Shown here piece by piece: positions 17,101 through 26,486 of a stretch of 64,000 bases of DNA (the first letter of the stretch is position 1; every line of letters begins with the position of its first letter). The translations under genes were made by a program, and so were the position numbers. Source of the stretch: Gp1-AA122 sp036378535. Its GTDB lineage: Bacteria; Acidobacteriota; Terriglobia; Terriglobales; Acidobacteriaceae. The DNA lies in contig DASUWH010000024.1 in the NCBI GenBank assembly GCA_036378535.1, positions 5,665-69,664 on the forward strand, in the 5' to 3' direction. Below the pieces are notes generated by a model. That model was not told the origin of the DNA. It ran no database searches and was given only the letters and a program-made list of their open reading frames with translations.

Positions 17101-18132
17101 CTAATGGTGGTGGCCTGCTACCGCCGCATCCTCCGCCGCATAGTCGAACTGCGCCAGTAATGCGTCGGCCGGCGGATTCTCCCGCTCCCAGCGTATCGTC
17201 TGTCGGATTGCGTCCTCAATCGCTACCGGCTCCTCGTACCCAAGCTCGTGGCGAATACGAACCGAACTCGCTGTCCAGTTCTGCGCGGCGTTGCCGGGTT
17301 TTAGCAAGTGGCGCGGCGTGCGCTCCACCGGCAGGACGACGAACTTCCCTCTCCACCGCATCTCGCTCCCGATTTTTCGTGCCCATTCCAATTCGCTGAA
17401 GGATGGTTCCTCGCACACGTTATAGATACGTCGCTCTGCGCGACCAACTGTGGCAACCAGCGCAATGGCGGCCGCCACATTCTCCACGTAGCCCCGCGGC
17501 GAGCGCCAGGCGGCCAGCGCCTCGGCAAAAATGATGTGTTGTCGTCCGTCGGCGATGCGCTTCACCACGGGATAAAACCGATGCAGCCGATCACCGGGTC
17601 CATACACCATGGGCAACCGGAGCACCGTGCCCGGAAGTTCAGGGTCATTCATCACGACGCGCTCCGCCGGGATTTTGTCGTAATCGTCCGTCACCCATGG
17701 GAAAACTTTGCGCAGGAGCTGCATGCTCTCTGCTGGGTAGGGGTGCAGGTTGCGCCGCAGTTCCGACTCTTCAGTAAGCGGTACCTCCTGCAACGGACCA
17801 CTTTCCGTGCCGTGAAAAACGCCTATCGCGCGGTACACGTCGATGCTGCTCAACATGACCACGCGCCGAGCCGCGCCACGGAAGATGTTCATTAGCTCTT
17901 GCGCCTGCGGGCCCGAACTGATGACCAGGTCAATCACGACATCGGGAGCAAAGCGCTTCAGGTCCCGAGCGCTGGCGTTGAGTTGATGACGGTCGCCCCG
18001 AATCTCGTCCACGCCAGAGGTCGCGGCTGTCGTGCCGCGATGAAACACCGCCAGCGTGTGCCCTTGCTGCTTCAGTGCGGCCACGGCGAACCGCCCGATG
18101 AACCCATTCCCGCCGATTAGAAGAATGCGCAT
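17101..18132 (-). CDS. NAD-dependent epimerase/dehydratase family protein
   Basis: A 343-residue extended-SDR protein. The N-terminal Rossmann motif is GGNGFIGR (residues 8-15), followed by GDRHQL, VVMLSSIDVYRA (catalytic Ser region) and a diverged region where YxxxK would lie. The C-terminal half has PMVYGPGDRLHRF and YNVCEE, typical of sugar-nucleotide epimerase-like proteins. The substrate is not predictable. The ATG at 18132 is followed directly by the nucleotide-binding fold. It sits beyond the ECF41 sigma gene and the MOSC remnant and may belong to the same regulatory neighbourhood. Confidence 0.8.
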   Translation of the reverse strand: MRILLIGGNGFIGRFAVAALKQQGHTLAVFHRGTTAATSGVDEIRGDRHQLNASARDLKRFAPDVVIDLVISSGPQAQELMNIFRGAARRVVMLSSIDVYRAIGVFHGTESGPLQEVPLTEESELRRNLHPYPAESMQLLRKVFPWVTDDYDKIPAERVVMNDPELPGTVLRLPMVYGPGDRLHRFYPVVKRIADGRQHIIFAEALAAWRSPRGYVENVAAAIALVATVGRAERRIYNVCEEPSFSELEWARKIGSEMRWRGKFVVLPVERTPRHLLKPGNAAQNWTASSVRIRHELGYEEPVAIEDAIRQTIRWERENPPADALLAQFDYAAEDAAVAGHHH

Positions 18133-18349
18133 AGGAGAGTCAAATAATCACAAGAAAACGCGCCCTGTACCAGAACATTTTCTTGTTTCCACAACCACAG
18201 CTGGTGTCTATCCGCTGTTGGTTTTCAATGGAAATGGAAACTTCACACCGGTTCTCGCCATCGATTCCCTGGGTACATTCAGGGCCTGGAGAAAAGCTTG
18301 ATGGGCATCCACCAAAGCAACATCAACTTGCGAGTGACACGCTATGGTG

Positions 18350-19019
18350 TTAGCACCACTTTGCCGATAGTTTGCCTGTTTGAAAGTGCTTCAAATGCTC
18401 CGCGAACATCGGCCAATCCAAAAGAAAATGCTTCGCAAACAGTTTGACCCGTCCATTGTTAATCAAGTCCAGTAGAGCAGGCACCGATTCTCTGATCTGC
18501 TCCGGTTGGAGCGACGGAAAATTGAAGCCAGTGACGGATTGGTTCTTGTGAATCAATTGCCGGACCTTTTCGGTCGGAAAGCTGTCGTGAGCATTCTTGG
18601 CACCGTAAATCACTGAGCGCCCAAACGGAGCCATGAGTTTGAAACTCTTATCGCCGATTTCTCCGGAGTTGGCTTCCAACACGACGTCTACGCCTCGGCC
18701 CCGCGTTGCCTGCTCGACTTGTGCCACCCAGTTGTGGTCTGTGTAATTAATGGGCGATGCTCGCGATCCTATCCCCAACTTTGAGATTCGTGACTCCTGA
18801 TCCGAGGTCGGCAACTATTCCTGAAGCCTCAAATCCCATGGTAAAAGGTAGCGGCCGAGGCGCCGGATATCTGCCGCGGATCATCTCAAGCTCGGCGAAG
18901 TTGATCCCGGCAGCTTTTACTTCTATTAAGACCTCATCTTTTGACGGAGTCGGCCTATCGATTTCAACCAGTTTCAGGCTGTCGACGCCCGCGAATCCGC
19001 TCAGTTGAACCGCTTTCAT
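18350..19019 (-). pseudogene. Quinone oxidoreductase-like MDR gene, internally deleted and frameshifted
   Basis: The 5' part (from ATG 19019) encodes MKAVQLSGFAGVDSLKLVEI and AAGINFAELEMIRGRYP..GFEASGIV...VGDRIAS, the N-terminal half of a zinc-independent alcohol dehydrogenase/quinone oxidoreductase. In a shifted frame it resumes as INYTDHNWVAQVEQATRGRG, then DVVLEANSG..., the end of the nucleotide-binding domain, through to the C terminus. Around 100 residues including the GxGGVG motif are missing at about 18755-18775. Both a deletion and a frame change are needed to explain it, so no functional product is expected. Confidence 0.75.
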
Positions 19020-19096
19020 ACCCCGTCCTTTTCTGCGCTGACCTGCTACGGGTGGAATGCTCCACGCCCGAGAGAGTGGCAGTTCAATGTCCAGGT

Positions 19097-19312
19097 TCAC
19101 CTGGCAAGTGATTCTTTGAAGGCACTCTCGATGACTTTGGAATCCACTTCGCCGGACTGGTTGTAGAGGGCCTGGCCGCGTGCGTCCAAGACCAAGACGT
19201 GGGGAATGTAGCCCTTGTAATAGTCCTTGACTAGCTTCTGTTGCGCAGCAGAACGCGGCACGTCGAGATCGCTTCGAGAGCCTTCATAGTCCATCTTTCC
19301 GTGTCCTAGCAA
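19097..19312 (-). pseudogene. C-terminal fragment of a thioredoxin-like protein
   Basis: 71 residues including VPRSAAQQKLVKDYYKGYIP and HVLVLDARGQALYNQSGEVD. This is the second half of a thioredoxin fold (cis-Pro in YIPH, then beta strands), without the CxxC half. It lies 8 bases downstream of a hydrolase fragment on the same strand. It is probably a relic; a short functional product cannot be excluded. Confidence 0.5.
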
Positions 19313-19320
19313 TGGTCTGC

Positions 19321-19881
19321 CTATGCAGCAGTGGTTCGTGTCAGCTTGCGGCCAAGAAAATCGCGAATGGCAGTCGCAATTTCCTGAGCATGCGTCTCCA
19401 GCGCGAAGTGCCCCGTGTCGTAAAAATGCACTTCGGCGGTTGGGTTGTCCCGCCTAAAGGCCTCGGCGCCAGGAGGAAGGAAGAACGGATCGTTCTTGCC
19501 CCAGACAGCCAAAACGGGCGGCCGTTTTGTGCGGAAGTATTCCTGGAACTTGGGATACAAGGCTACGTTGCTGGCGTAATCCAGGAACAGATCGAGCTGG
19601 ATCTCATCATTGCCGGTTCGAGCCAGGAGAGCTGAGTCGAGCTGGTATGCTTCTGGCGCAAGCAGGGTCGCGTCCTTCACTCCGTGCGAGTACTGCCACT
19701 GGGTCGCAGCCGGCTTCAGAAACTCACGAAGAGCTGCACGATTTTCTGCGTTGGGCTCCTTCCAGTATTTCTGGATAGGGTTCCATCCGTCGCTCAGCCC
19801 TTCCTCGTATGCGTTGCCGTTTTGCGAAATGATGGCGGTGATTCTTTCGGGATGTGCCAGCGCGAGTCGCAGTCCAACCGG
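19321..19881 (-). pseudogene. C-terminal part of an alpha/beta hydrolase
   Basis: Reading from 19881 leftwards: PVGLRLALAHPERITAIISQ, then NGNAYEEGLSDGW..., VLAVWGKNDPFFLPPG (catalytic Asp loop) and HFYDTGHFALETHAQEI (catalytic His). These are typical of haloalkane-dehalogenase/epoxide-hydrolase-like proteins. A TGA stands directly before the first recognisable codon, and the half with the nucleophile elbow is absent, replaced by unrelated sequence. The gene is therefore truncated at its 5' end. Confidence 0.7.
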
Positions 19882-19884
19882 TCA

Positions 19885-20058
19885 CGCTTCCAGAAGAAGT
19901 TTTGGTCGAACTTCAACAAGTGCTGCTGTTCAATTTGGAATCAAGACCATAACTTCAAAGCTAAAAAAGCGAGAGCAGCGAAGCTGAGTAAAGAAGAACT
20001 GAGCGAGCAGGGGCGCAAGGCGGTGCTGGCGCGATGGAAAAAGAACCGAACCAAGTAG
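19885..20058 (+). pseudogene. Fragment of a small basic protein
   Basis: The last roughly 35 residues (KAKKARAAKLSKEELSEQGR..AVLARWKKNRTK) look like the C-terminus of small Lys/Arg-rich proteins. The upstream part of the frame is antisense to the hydrolase remnant. It appears at the break point of that remnant. No start codon can be supported. Confidence 0.3.
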
Positions 20059-20292
20059 CAGGTGACCGGCCAGGGCCGCCACCCACTCCTTGGCTCCCAA
20101 GAAGCTACGGCCCCTTTTAAAAGAGAGCCTATTTTTGCAACCAGCGCTAGCCAAAAAGAGGGACTGTGAGTAATTCCGATGTTGCGAGCAGTGGTAGCCG
20201 CGACGCTCAGGGGACCCACCCCGGATTCATTTGAAGCTACTGGCCCACCGTAATCTTCTCCGCCCTTCGCATTTTCGGTAGAACTATGGGTC

Positions 20293-20835
20293 GTGGCGGG
20301 GTCTGCCGCAAAATGCGTTGCCTTTGTGTTGCTCATTGCCCTCGGCTCGTTCGGGGCAGCGCAGCAGATGCATAACTTCGGGGGGCCGGTTCATGAGTTC
20401 CCTGTTCCGAAATCGCCTCGTCTGATTAGCCTGGATGAAGGCATGGCCATCATCGGGGCAGCGCTGCAAGTCAGGTATCGAAGGCATCCGAGGGAAGACT
20501 GTTCTCATTTGGTTCATGACATCTATAAAAAAGCAGGCTTTCCCTACCGATACGCCGACTCAGGGGAGTTGTATCACGGGATTGACGCTTTTCGCCAAGT
20601 AATGCGTCCGCAGCCTGGGGACTTGGCAGTGTGGAGAGGGCATGCGGCGATTGTAGTCAATCCGGCTCAGCACACGTTTTTCAGTTCGACGCGGACTGGA
20701 TTGCAAGTTGAATCCTATGACCTGAAGTACTGGAAGCGACGGGGAACGCCTCGATTTTTCCGATATGCGACCACCGCTCCACCAAGTTTGCCTGTGATCA
20801 TCCAGACGACTGAGACCGAGGGGAGCAATTATTAG
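20293..20835 (+). CDS. Secreted NlpC/P60-like (papain-fold) protein
   Basis: A 180-residue protein with an N-terminal signal peptide (residues 4-23, ending FGAAQQ). The catalytic-type motifs of NlpC/P60 peptidases are visible: Cys in REDCSHLVHDIYKKAG, QPGDLAVWRGHAAIVVN with the His, and a following HTFFSS strand. It could cleave peptidoglycan stem peptides in the periplasm. The start is GTG at 20293. It stands alone, with 230 bases of apparently non-coding sequence upstream. Confidence 0.7.
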   Translation: MAGSAAKCVAFVLLIALGSFGAAQQMHNFGGPVHEFPVPKSPRLISLDEGMAIIGAALQVRYRRHPREDCSHLVHDIYKKAGFPYRYADSGELYHGIDAFRQVMRPQPGDLAVWRGHAAIVVNPAQHTFFSSTRTGLQVESYDLKYWKRRGTPRFFRYATTAPPSLPVIIQTTETEGSNY

Positions 20836-21017
20836 TGGCAGCAGCATCGGCACCTGATGAGGAACCCCAGGAGGTCTCAATGAGTGTAATCCGGATGCTT
20901 CAACAACCAAATTCTTAGTCGTAGGGTTGCGAATCGTGCCGAACGCTTTTTCCCGCTAATCGAAGCGCGTCGCTCAAAGTGAGGACAGTCTGTTGTCAGT
21001 CAAAGTGCGAGGAACTC

Positions 21018-21350
21018 TCAAGCGGCCCTAATCGATTGAATGAGCGCTTCTGGCCCTTCAATGCCATACACAAAACTGTCGGCGAAGTCTGCCTTGTCCA
21101 TTTGCTCATTCGTAATAGCAATGATGCGCTTGCCGGAGCAGTGCCTTCGAAATGCTTCTGCCAATCGCTGCCGTACTCCTACTGAAAGGGAGTAGCACAC
21201 GAGCAGAACGCCGCATTCAGCTCGTCGGATGCAGGCCATAGCATCACTTTCATCCATCGTGGTGAAAACCTTGAATCCGGCATTTTGCAGGACTGCATGC
21301 CTGAGCCAGAGCAGTTCTTGATCGGCACCTACGGACAGAACGTCGTCCAT
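21018..21350 (-). CDS. Degenerate receiver-domain-like protein
   Basis: A 110-residue protein starting MDDVLSVGADQELLWLRHAV with GGAG upstream. The order and hydrophobicity of strands and helices match a CheY-like receiver (VLSVGADQELL..., GVLLVCYSLSVG, RIIAITNEQ), but the phospho-acceptor position in strand 3 is Cys or Tyr rather than Asp, and the strand-1 acidic pair is reduced. It is probably phosphorylation-independent. It is followed on the same strand (upstream) by a small gene at 21413-21628. Confidence 0.5.
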   Translation of the reverse strand: MDDVLSVGADQELLWLRHAVLQNAGFKVFTTMDESDAMACIRRAECGVLLVCYSLSVGVRQRLAEAFRRHCSGKRIIAITNEQMDKADFADSFVYGIEGPEALIQSIRAA

Positions 21351-21412
21351 TGGGACTCCGGACACACTGGAAATGGCGCAGGCTTGTCAGCCCTATTTCG
21401 CCGTTGTGCTCG

Positions 21413-21628
21413 CTAACAGCCGTGCTCTGCTCGATGAGCCTGAAGCTCTTTGCGCCACAGGGCAATTTCGGCGAGTACTGTATCGCATTCGACCTTTACC
21501 GCAATAAACCCCGGATGATCTTGGCTCGCTAGTCCGAACAATCGGGAAGTCAGGGTGTGCAGCCGACTCGCCAACTCCCAAAATCGGTGTTCAAGGACGC
21601 TTTGGATGTCACAGTAAGCAGAGTGCAT
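21413..21628 (-). CDS. Small hypothetical helical protein
   Basis: 71 residues from an ATG at 21628 with an excellent ribosome site (AGGAGG). Predicted helical and amphipathic, with no membrane segment or Cys motif. It precedes the receiver-like gene on the same strand by 63 bases. The family is not recognised. Confidence 0.5.
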   Translation of the reverse strand: MHSAYCDIQSVLEHRFWELASRLHTLTSRLFGLASQDHPGFIAVKVECDTVLAEIALWRKELQAHRAEHGC

Positions 21629-21649
21629 GCGGCTCCTCCTGTGTGGCAA

Positions 21650-22320
21650 GAGGAGCCAGCCGGTCTCGCGGTTTAGACGGCCCTTGGCAGACGAAAGCTC
21701 AGATGCCGAGACTGCGCAACTCGTCTACAACATTTATCAGTTAGCAGACGATACTTTCGATAGGTGCAGGAGAGGGACCTCTGTCACAGGAACCGGTGTT
21801 AGGAAGCTAGTTAAACTGACTAGCCAGCTTTATGCGCCGTGAGTTTCTATGATCCGGTGAAGCCGCGGCCCGCGATTCGGTTCTCTATTCGTGGACTCAC
21901 ACAATTCACGCCAGTGCTTGTGCTGAATTTTCATCTGACTGGCTCGATGAGATGAGTGGCGCTATTGGCGATCCATAAGTGGTAAAGATCAGATGTGGCC
22001 GCGAGCTAGTTCGGGTTGCTTACTTGCGCTCGTGCTCTGAAATAAATCCCCCCAAGATTGGCTGGCGAAATCAGGCGATAGCGTCAAGTGTGCGCTTTTC
22101 ATTCGCCTTTTTGCGTGCCACTAAGTGAAATGGGATTTGCTCCAAGTGACGAGCCGTGCGCTGACTTCGGCTTGACAGTGGCACGTTTGAGTGTAGACTC
22201 CTTGCACCCACTGTACCTTCCCCGATGGTGGCCGAATGCGGCTCCCCCTAGTGTTCTGACGAGTGTTCAGAGGAGTGCACAGCCAAATTCAAGACCTTAC
22301 GAAAAGACGAGGAAATTGCC
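21650..22320. other. Intergenic region without supported gene
   Basis: About 670 bases with frequent stops in all frames. It presumably holds the promoters of the divergent small gene and the beta-helix protein gene. No terminator or operator stands out. Confidence 0.4.
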
Positions 22321-23415
22321 ATGAAGCTGTCGAGAGGCTTGCTCTGGATGATGGCGTTTTTCTTTGGGGGCATTTTTGTGTGTGGGCAGCCTATGCTGGC
22401 CTCCACCGTTCAGGTAGGAGGTTGTCTGCCGAACATCAAAAACTATTCGTCTATTACCGCAGCGGTTGGGGCCGTGGCGGCAGGGTCCGTCGTGAAGGTT
22501 TGCCCCGGCACGTATGCAGAGCAGTTTATCATCAACACCCCGCTGACACTCCAAGGAGTTAAGAGCGGGAATTCCGACCGTGCAGTGATTACTGCAAGCG
22601 GCGCTAATTTGTCGAGCAACGTGGACAGCATATTCGGAGACCCTGTAGCCGCGCAGGTGCTCGTACTTAGCGGGCCGGTCAATATCAGCAATATCACTCT
22701 AGATGGGACCGGGAACAATCAAAACAATTTGGTCGATATTGTCGGAATTTTCTACGCAAGCGGGTCTTCAGGCACAGTGGATGGAGTGACCGCACGCCTT
22801 CAGAGCGGCAATCTTCGTGGTTATGGGATATGGGCGGAGAATGGGAATGCCACTTCTGGGTCCGTGACCATTCAGAACTGCGACATTCACGATGTGGACG
22901 CCTGGGGGATAAAGGTGGGCAGTAATCAGAGTCCGCCAACGCTTACGGCGACAATAAAGGGGAATATGATAACGGGATCGGGCGGCGTAAACGACTCGGC
23001 GGCAGGAAATATAACTAATAATGTGTTGGCAGTCGGCGCAATTGGCATCTACGCAGGAATTACTGCTTCCAACTCCGTTCTGAACAACACCATCTCGATA
23101 ACCAACCCACCCGGGATTTTGGGAATCATTCTGGGGTCTTTCGGTGGGATTATCAAATACAATTCCGTATTTAATCTCGGTGATTTTGAATTGAGCACAG
23201 TCGCCATTGATGTACACAATTCATCGAGCGCCACCGTGGAATTCAACACCATCAAGGATGCGGACATTGGAGTCTGGGCATCGTGCCAATCCAGCCCTTT
23301 GATCTCGGGAAATACAATTTGGGATGCATTTTTCGGAGTCGAGGGTGTTTTTTCGGCTCAGGCCACGATGAACAAGTACCACAACGTGGACAACATACTG
23401 CTAGGTGGCTGCTGA
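22321..23415 (+). CDS. Secreted right-handed parallel beta-helix protein
   Basis: A 364-residue protein with a signal peptide (residues 1-28) and successive short repeats with conserved Asn/Gly turns: NISNITLDGTGN, VTIQNCDIHDVDAWGIKVG, ATIKGNMITGSG, SVLNNTISIT, ATVEFNTIKDADIGVWA, PLISGNTIWDAFFGV. The start of the mature part (ITAAVGAVAAGSVVKVCPGTYAE) is the DUF1565/pectate-lyase-like opening. Such proteins bind or cleave polysaccharides, but no catalytic residues can be assigned. A decayed relative lies at 32130-32450. Confidence 0.78.
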   Translation: MKLSRGLLWMMAFFFGGIFVCGQPMLASTVQVGGCLPNIKNYSSITAAVGAVAAGSVVKVCPGTYAEQFIINTPLTLQGVKSGNSDRAVITASGANLSSNVDSIFGDPVAAQVLVLSGPVNISNITLDGTGNNQNNLVDIVGIFYASGSSGTVDGVTARLQSGNLRGYGIWAENGNATSGSVTIQNCDIHDVDAWGIKVGSNQSPPTLTATIKGNMITGSGGVNDSAAGNITNNVLAVGAIGIYAGITASNSVLNNTISITNPPGILGIILGSFGGIIKYNSVFNLGDFELSTVAIDVHNSSSATVEFNTIKDADIGVWASCQSSPLISGNTIWDAFFGVEGVFSAQATMNKYHNVDNILLGGC

Positions 23416-23528
23416 TTCGCGCACGAGCGGTTGGCCCGGCGTGCGGCGTCGCTAACGATTGTCTTCTTAACCTGCAACGCGAGCGGTTCCCACGATAGAT
23501 ATTTCTATTAGGCGTTAACACTGGTGAC

Positions 23529-24884
23529 TCATGCCGTGCGAAGTGAAACGGCAGGCTCACGTCGTAGCAACCGCATGTGCATTCCATCCTTCGGTCGCAG
23601 CGTGAAGCTGGGAACTGGAATGACCTCTTGCCCTTCAACCAAGCGCAACCTGAAACGTGAGGCAATAGTTGCCAGGAGAAGTACGGCTTCCATGGTTGCG
23701 AAGCCTGCTCCGATGCATTGCCTTGGCCCACCGCCGAACGGGAAGTAAGCGAAACGCGGTAGCTTCTGGCAGGCCTCCGTTTCCCATCGGTCGGGATCAA
23801 ACTTATCGGGATTGGGAAAATACCGTGCGTCGCGGTGCAACAGCCACTGGCTCATCACGACATTGGCTCGCGCAGGAATGCGGTAGCCTTCTATCTCGAA
23901 CTCGTTGACCACTTCACGAGCGAGACTCCAGGCAGGCGGATACAAACGCATGGATTCCTTAATGACCCTGTCGGTGTAGACCAGTGCAGGTAGATCGCTT
24001 AGAGTCGGTGGCCTGTGACCCAGAACCTTATCCAGTTCGTCATGCAGCTTCTGCTCCACGGCTAGATTTTGGCATAGCAAATACCATGTCCAGGTCAATG
24101 CCAGTGCCGTTGTTTCGTGCCCAGCCAGCAGGAACGTGAGCACCTGATCGCGAAGCTCAGTCGCACTCATCGCGCTGCCATCTTCGTCGCGCGCTGCCAT
24201 CAGCATGGAAAGCAGGTCTCGCGACTGTTCGTCCTCATGCACACGACGGGCGTTGACGATTGCCATAACCGTGCCGTTCAGTTGCTTGATTGCGCGCCGC
24301 ACAGCACCCATCCCAGGAAGCGGCAGATGCCGAGCCGTAGGCGGAAACAGCAGTCGAATTCCCGCCGTGTGCCGCATCATCGTATTCAGCGCACCTGATA
24401 TTTCATTAATCTTGTCCGCCTCCACTCCGAACAGCGTCCGCACCACAATCCGCAATGTCAGGTTCATCATTTCTTGATGCACATCGAGAGTTGTGCCGTC
24501 CTCCCAATGAGAAAGCATCTGTTCCGTGTAATCGGTCATGATGCCTGCGTAGGAAGTGATCCGTTCGCGATAGAAGGCAGGCTGAGCCAGGCGGCGCTGG
24601 CGTTTCCATTTCTCACCTTCGCTGGTCAGCAAGCCGTTGCCAAAGAACCAGCGACTGTTCTGTACGACATGGTCCTTGAGCAGATTGGCATGATTACGAA
24701 CAAGTGCAAATTCGATCAGGTCTGGCCGGTTCAAGAAGTACACATGAATCCAGGCGGCTCGGTAATAAAAGATGTCGCCGTACTCGTGCGCCCAGCTGGT
24801 GAATGTGCGCAGGGGATCGCGGCTCGCCAAGGGCATGTTGCCGATGAGGAAATGTGGTCGAGGGCCAGGAGGGCGAGCCAGCAT
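23529..24884 (-). CDS. Cytochrome P450
   Basis: A 451-residue haem monooxygenase. The I-helix oxygen-binding motif is LAGHETTALALTW, the ExxR motif is KESMRLYPP and the haem-ligand loop is FPFGGGPRQCIGAGF with the Cys. Length and the N-terminal MLARPPGPRPHFLIGNMP without a membrane anchor suggest a soluble class-I enzyme related to the bacterial CYP4/CYP110-like group. No ferredoxin or reductase gene is adjacent, so electron partners are unknown. The ATG at 24884 is supported by the Pro-rich start of the conserved fold. Confidence 0.92.
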   Translation of the reverse strand: MLARPPGPRPHFLIGNMPLASRDPLRTFTSWAHEYGDIFYYRAAWIHVYFLNRPDLIEFALVRNHANLLKDHVVQNSRWFFGNGLLTSEGEKWKRQRRLAQPAFYRERITSYAGIMTDYTEQMLSHWEDGTTLDVHQEMMNLTLRIVVRTLFGVEADKINEISGALNTMMRHTAGIRLLFPPTARHLPLPGMGAVRRAIKQLNGTVMAIVNARRVHEDEQSRDLLSMLMAARDEDGSAMSATELRDQVLTFLLAGHETTALALTWTWYLLCQNLAVEQKLHDELDKVLGHRPPTLSDLPALVYTDRVIKESMRLYPPAWSLAREVVNEFEIEGYRIPARANVVMSQWLLHRDARYFPNPDKFDPDRWETEACQKLPRFAYFPFGGGPRQCIGAGFATMEAVLLLATIASRFRLRLVEGQEVIPVPSFTLRPKDGMHMRLLRREPAVSLRTA

Positions 24885-24934
24885 GGTATATCTACTCTAC
24901 CCCAGCTCCACCCGACTTGGGCTATGAGGGAAAA

Positions 24935-25294
24935 TTAGTCTGGCGAGGGTTCGAGGGCTGATTTAAGCCAGCTCTCCAGTTGCTGATGCGTCACCACGCC
25001 CGCTTGCTGGACAGAAAGCTGTCCCTTGTTGAAGACAATGAACATGGGGATGCCGCGAATGTTGAAACGCGATGCCAAGGCGGGATAGCGTTCTGTGTCA
25101 ACTTTGAGGACGATTGCCTGTCCATGTATATCGGCAGCAGTACGGGCAACTTCAGGAGCTGCCATACGGCATGGCCCGCACCAAGCGGCCCAGAAGTCCG
25201 CTAGACAAGCGTTGCCGCACTGTGCAAAGCGTCGGTCGATTCCGATACGGATGCCGGCGATTGTATCTCTGGAGGACGACAGGCCAGAGTCCAA
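24935..25294 (-). CDS. Thioredoxin with intact WCGPC but disturbed N terminus
   Basis: From about residue 30 this is a normal thioredoxin: LADFWAAWCGPCRMAAPEVA, then LKVDTERYPALASRFNIRGIPMFIVFNKG with the cis-Pro. The N-terminal 28 residues do not resemble thioredoxin. On the same strand, a different frame starting at 25509 begins MADTKILQC, the typical start of thioredoxin-2 proteins with a zinc-binding N-terminal domain. A frameshift and loss of the zinc domain is therefore likely, although the fold itself could still be made. It lies 50 bases upstream of the P450 gene on the same strand. Confidence 0.6.
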   Translation of the reverse strand: MDSGLSSSRDTIAGIRIGIDRRFAQCGNACLADFWAAWCGPCRMAAPEVARTAADIHGQAIVLKVDTERYPALASRFNIRGIPMFIVFNKGQLSVQQAGVVTHQQLESWLKSALEPSPD

Positions 25295-25432
25295 ATGCCT
25301 GTGCGGCCCTCGTGACGTAAGCGAAATCCCTTAGTACGAAAGTGTTCATCTACTCTGCAATTTTCTTGTTTGTGAGTAGATGCGTATCTATCGTGCTCGC
25401 ATCGTGTCGGGCGTCGGTTCCGTTTAGCAGTC

Positions 25433-25825
25433 ATGCTTGTGTCGAATACAGCAGCTCGTTTGTGTATGTGCCATGCGGGCACACATTGGAGGATTTTCGT
25501 GTCGGCCATTTCCTGTACTCTCTCACCTGATGCAACGATAGATGTTCACGGCTGGATGTTGCCGGTCACAAAGTTCACGAGCGCGGAGGTCGAACGTGCT
25601 GCCCAGCTGGACAGAGCACTGGATCATGATCCGCTCAGCGACCGGCATGTAGTAACTAGTTGCCGGGATGCCTGCTCTGAGGTGCTCGACCTGGTGCATG
25701 CGTCGGTGCATCGCGCCAACCCTAGACTCTCGCGCGCAGCCGTCAGCACCGTCATCTATGATTTCGAACACCTTATGCTTGTATATCATCGAATCGCTCT
25801 GCTAACGGTCGGGAGGCCAGACTGA
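25433..25825 (+). CDS. Doubtful hypothetical protein
   Basis: A 130-codon open frame overlapping, in antisense, the decayed thioredoxin-2 leader. No recognised domain. The C-terminal half is helical with many Asp, His and Arg residues. It lies next to clear gene fragments and may itself be a relic. Confidence 0.2.
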   Translation: MLVSNTAARLCMCHAGTHWRIFVSAISCTLSPDATIDVHGWMLPVTKFTSAEVERAAQLDRALDHDPLSDRHVVTSCRDACSEVLDLVHASVHRANPRLSRAAVSTVIYDFEHLMLVYHRIALLTVGRPD

Positions 25826-25842
25826 TTAGGCAAAAATGCCAC

Positions 25843-25992
25843 CCGAATGGCGAGATCGTGCGCCTTGCCCCTGATGGTATGCCACAGTTCCGCGACCTGC
25901 TGTTCCGCCGTGCCGAGCCAGTCTTCTACGCCTTCGACATTCTGTGGGATGAACACGCAAAGTCAGATGACGAAGAGGAGATGCGCAGATTC
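25843..25992 (+). pseudogene. Fragment of an ATP-dependent DNA ligase (LigD/LigC-type)
   Basis: The frame reads NGEIVRLAPDGMPQFRDLLF, then RRAEPVFYAFDILW. This matches the adenylation-domain core of bacterial ATP-dependent DNA ligases (DGEIVxLdxxGRPxFxxLLfRRgxPvFyaFDLLW). Neither the AMP-binding KxDG Lys upstream nor the rest of the domain downstream is present, so this is a short internal relic of about 50 codons. Confidence 0.65.
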
Positions 25993-26228
25993 CGCAACGG
26001 CCGAGATGCGACATTTCGAATCCGTCCGGCCATGCTCAGATCTCTGCTCACCATTGCCAAGCGAAAGTCGCGGTGGCACGCGAAGAGGCTTCGCGCTATC
26101 GACCCAGATCGCGATAGCGTCCGCTGCTCGATAACACGAGTATCGCTGATCTCAAAGCGTCATGAGCATCAGGGTGGCAGTTCAGATCCGCTTCATGCAG
26201 CAAATATGCAGCAAGGGAGACTCCCCAT

Positions 26229-26480
26229 ATGACTCGAGAAGCAGAGCAGATGATTTAACACATCCTGCGGCTGATCCGAAAGCCTAAGCTGGCTCTTGAC
26301 GAGAACACTCCACTGGTCTCATCCGGGCTGATCGATTCTCTTACTCTGGTGCGCGTTTTGCAAAAGCTGGAGGATGTCACCCACACCCGGATTCCGCCCG
26401 GAAGCGTCCAACCGCAGGACCTGAATACGGTGGCCATGATGTTTGCTGCTGCCCAGCGTGGGGGGGAACCGCGTAAATAA
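26229..26480 (+). pseudogene. Acyl carrier protein gene interrupted by a stop codon
   Basis: From ATG 26229 the frame reads MTREAEQMI, TAA at 26256-26258, then HILRLIRKPKLALDENTPLV, SSGLIDSLTLVRVLQKLED and so on to TAA at 26478. SSGLIDSLTLV is the phosphopantetheine attachment motif (Ser in DSL) of a stand-alone carrier protein, and the total length of 83 codons is right. A single CAA-to-TAA type change at codon 10 would explain the interruption. A restart downstream is possible but has no clear ribosome site. Confidence 0.65.
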
Positions 26481-26486
26481 GAGAGC

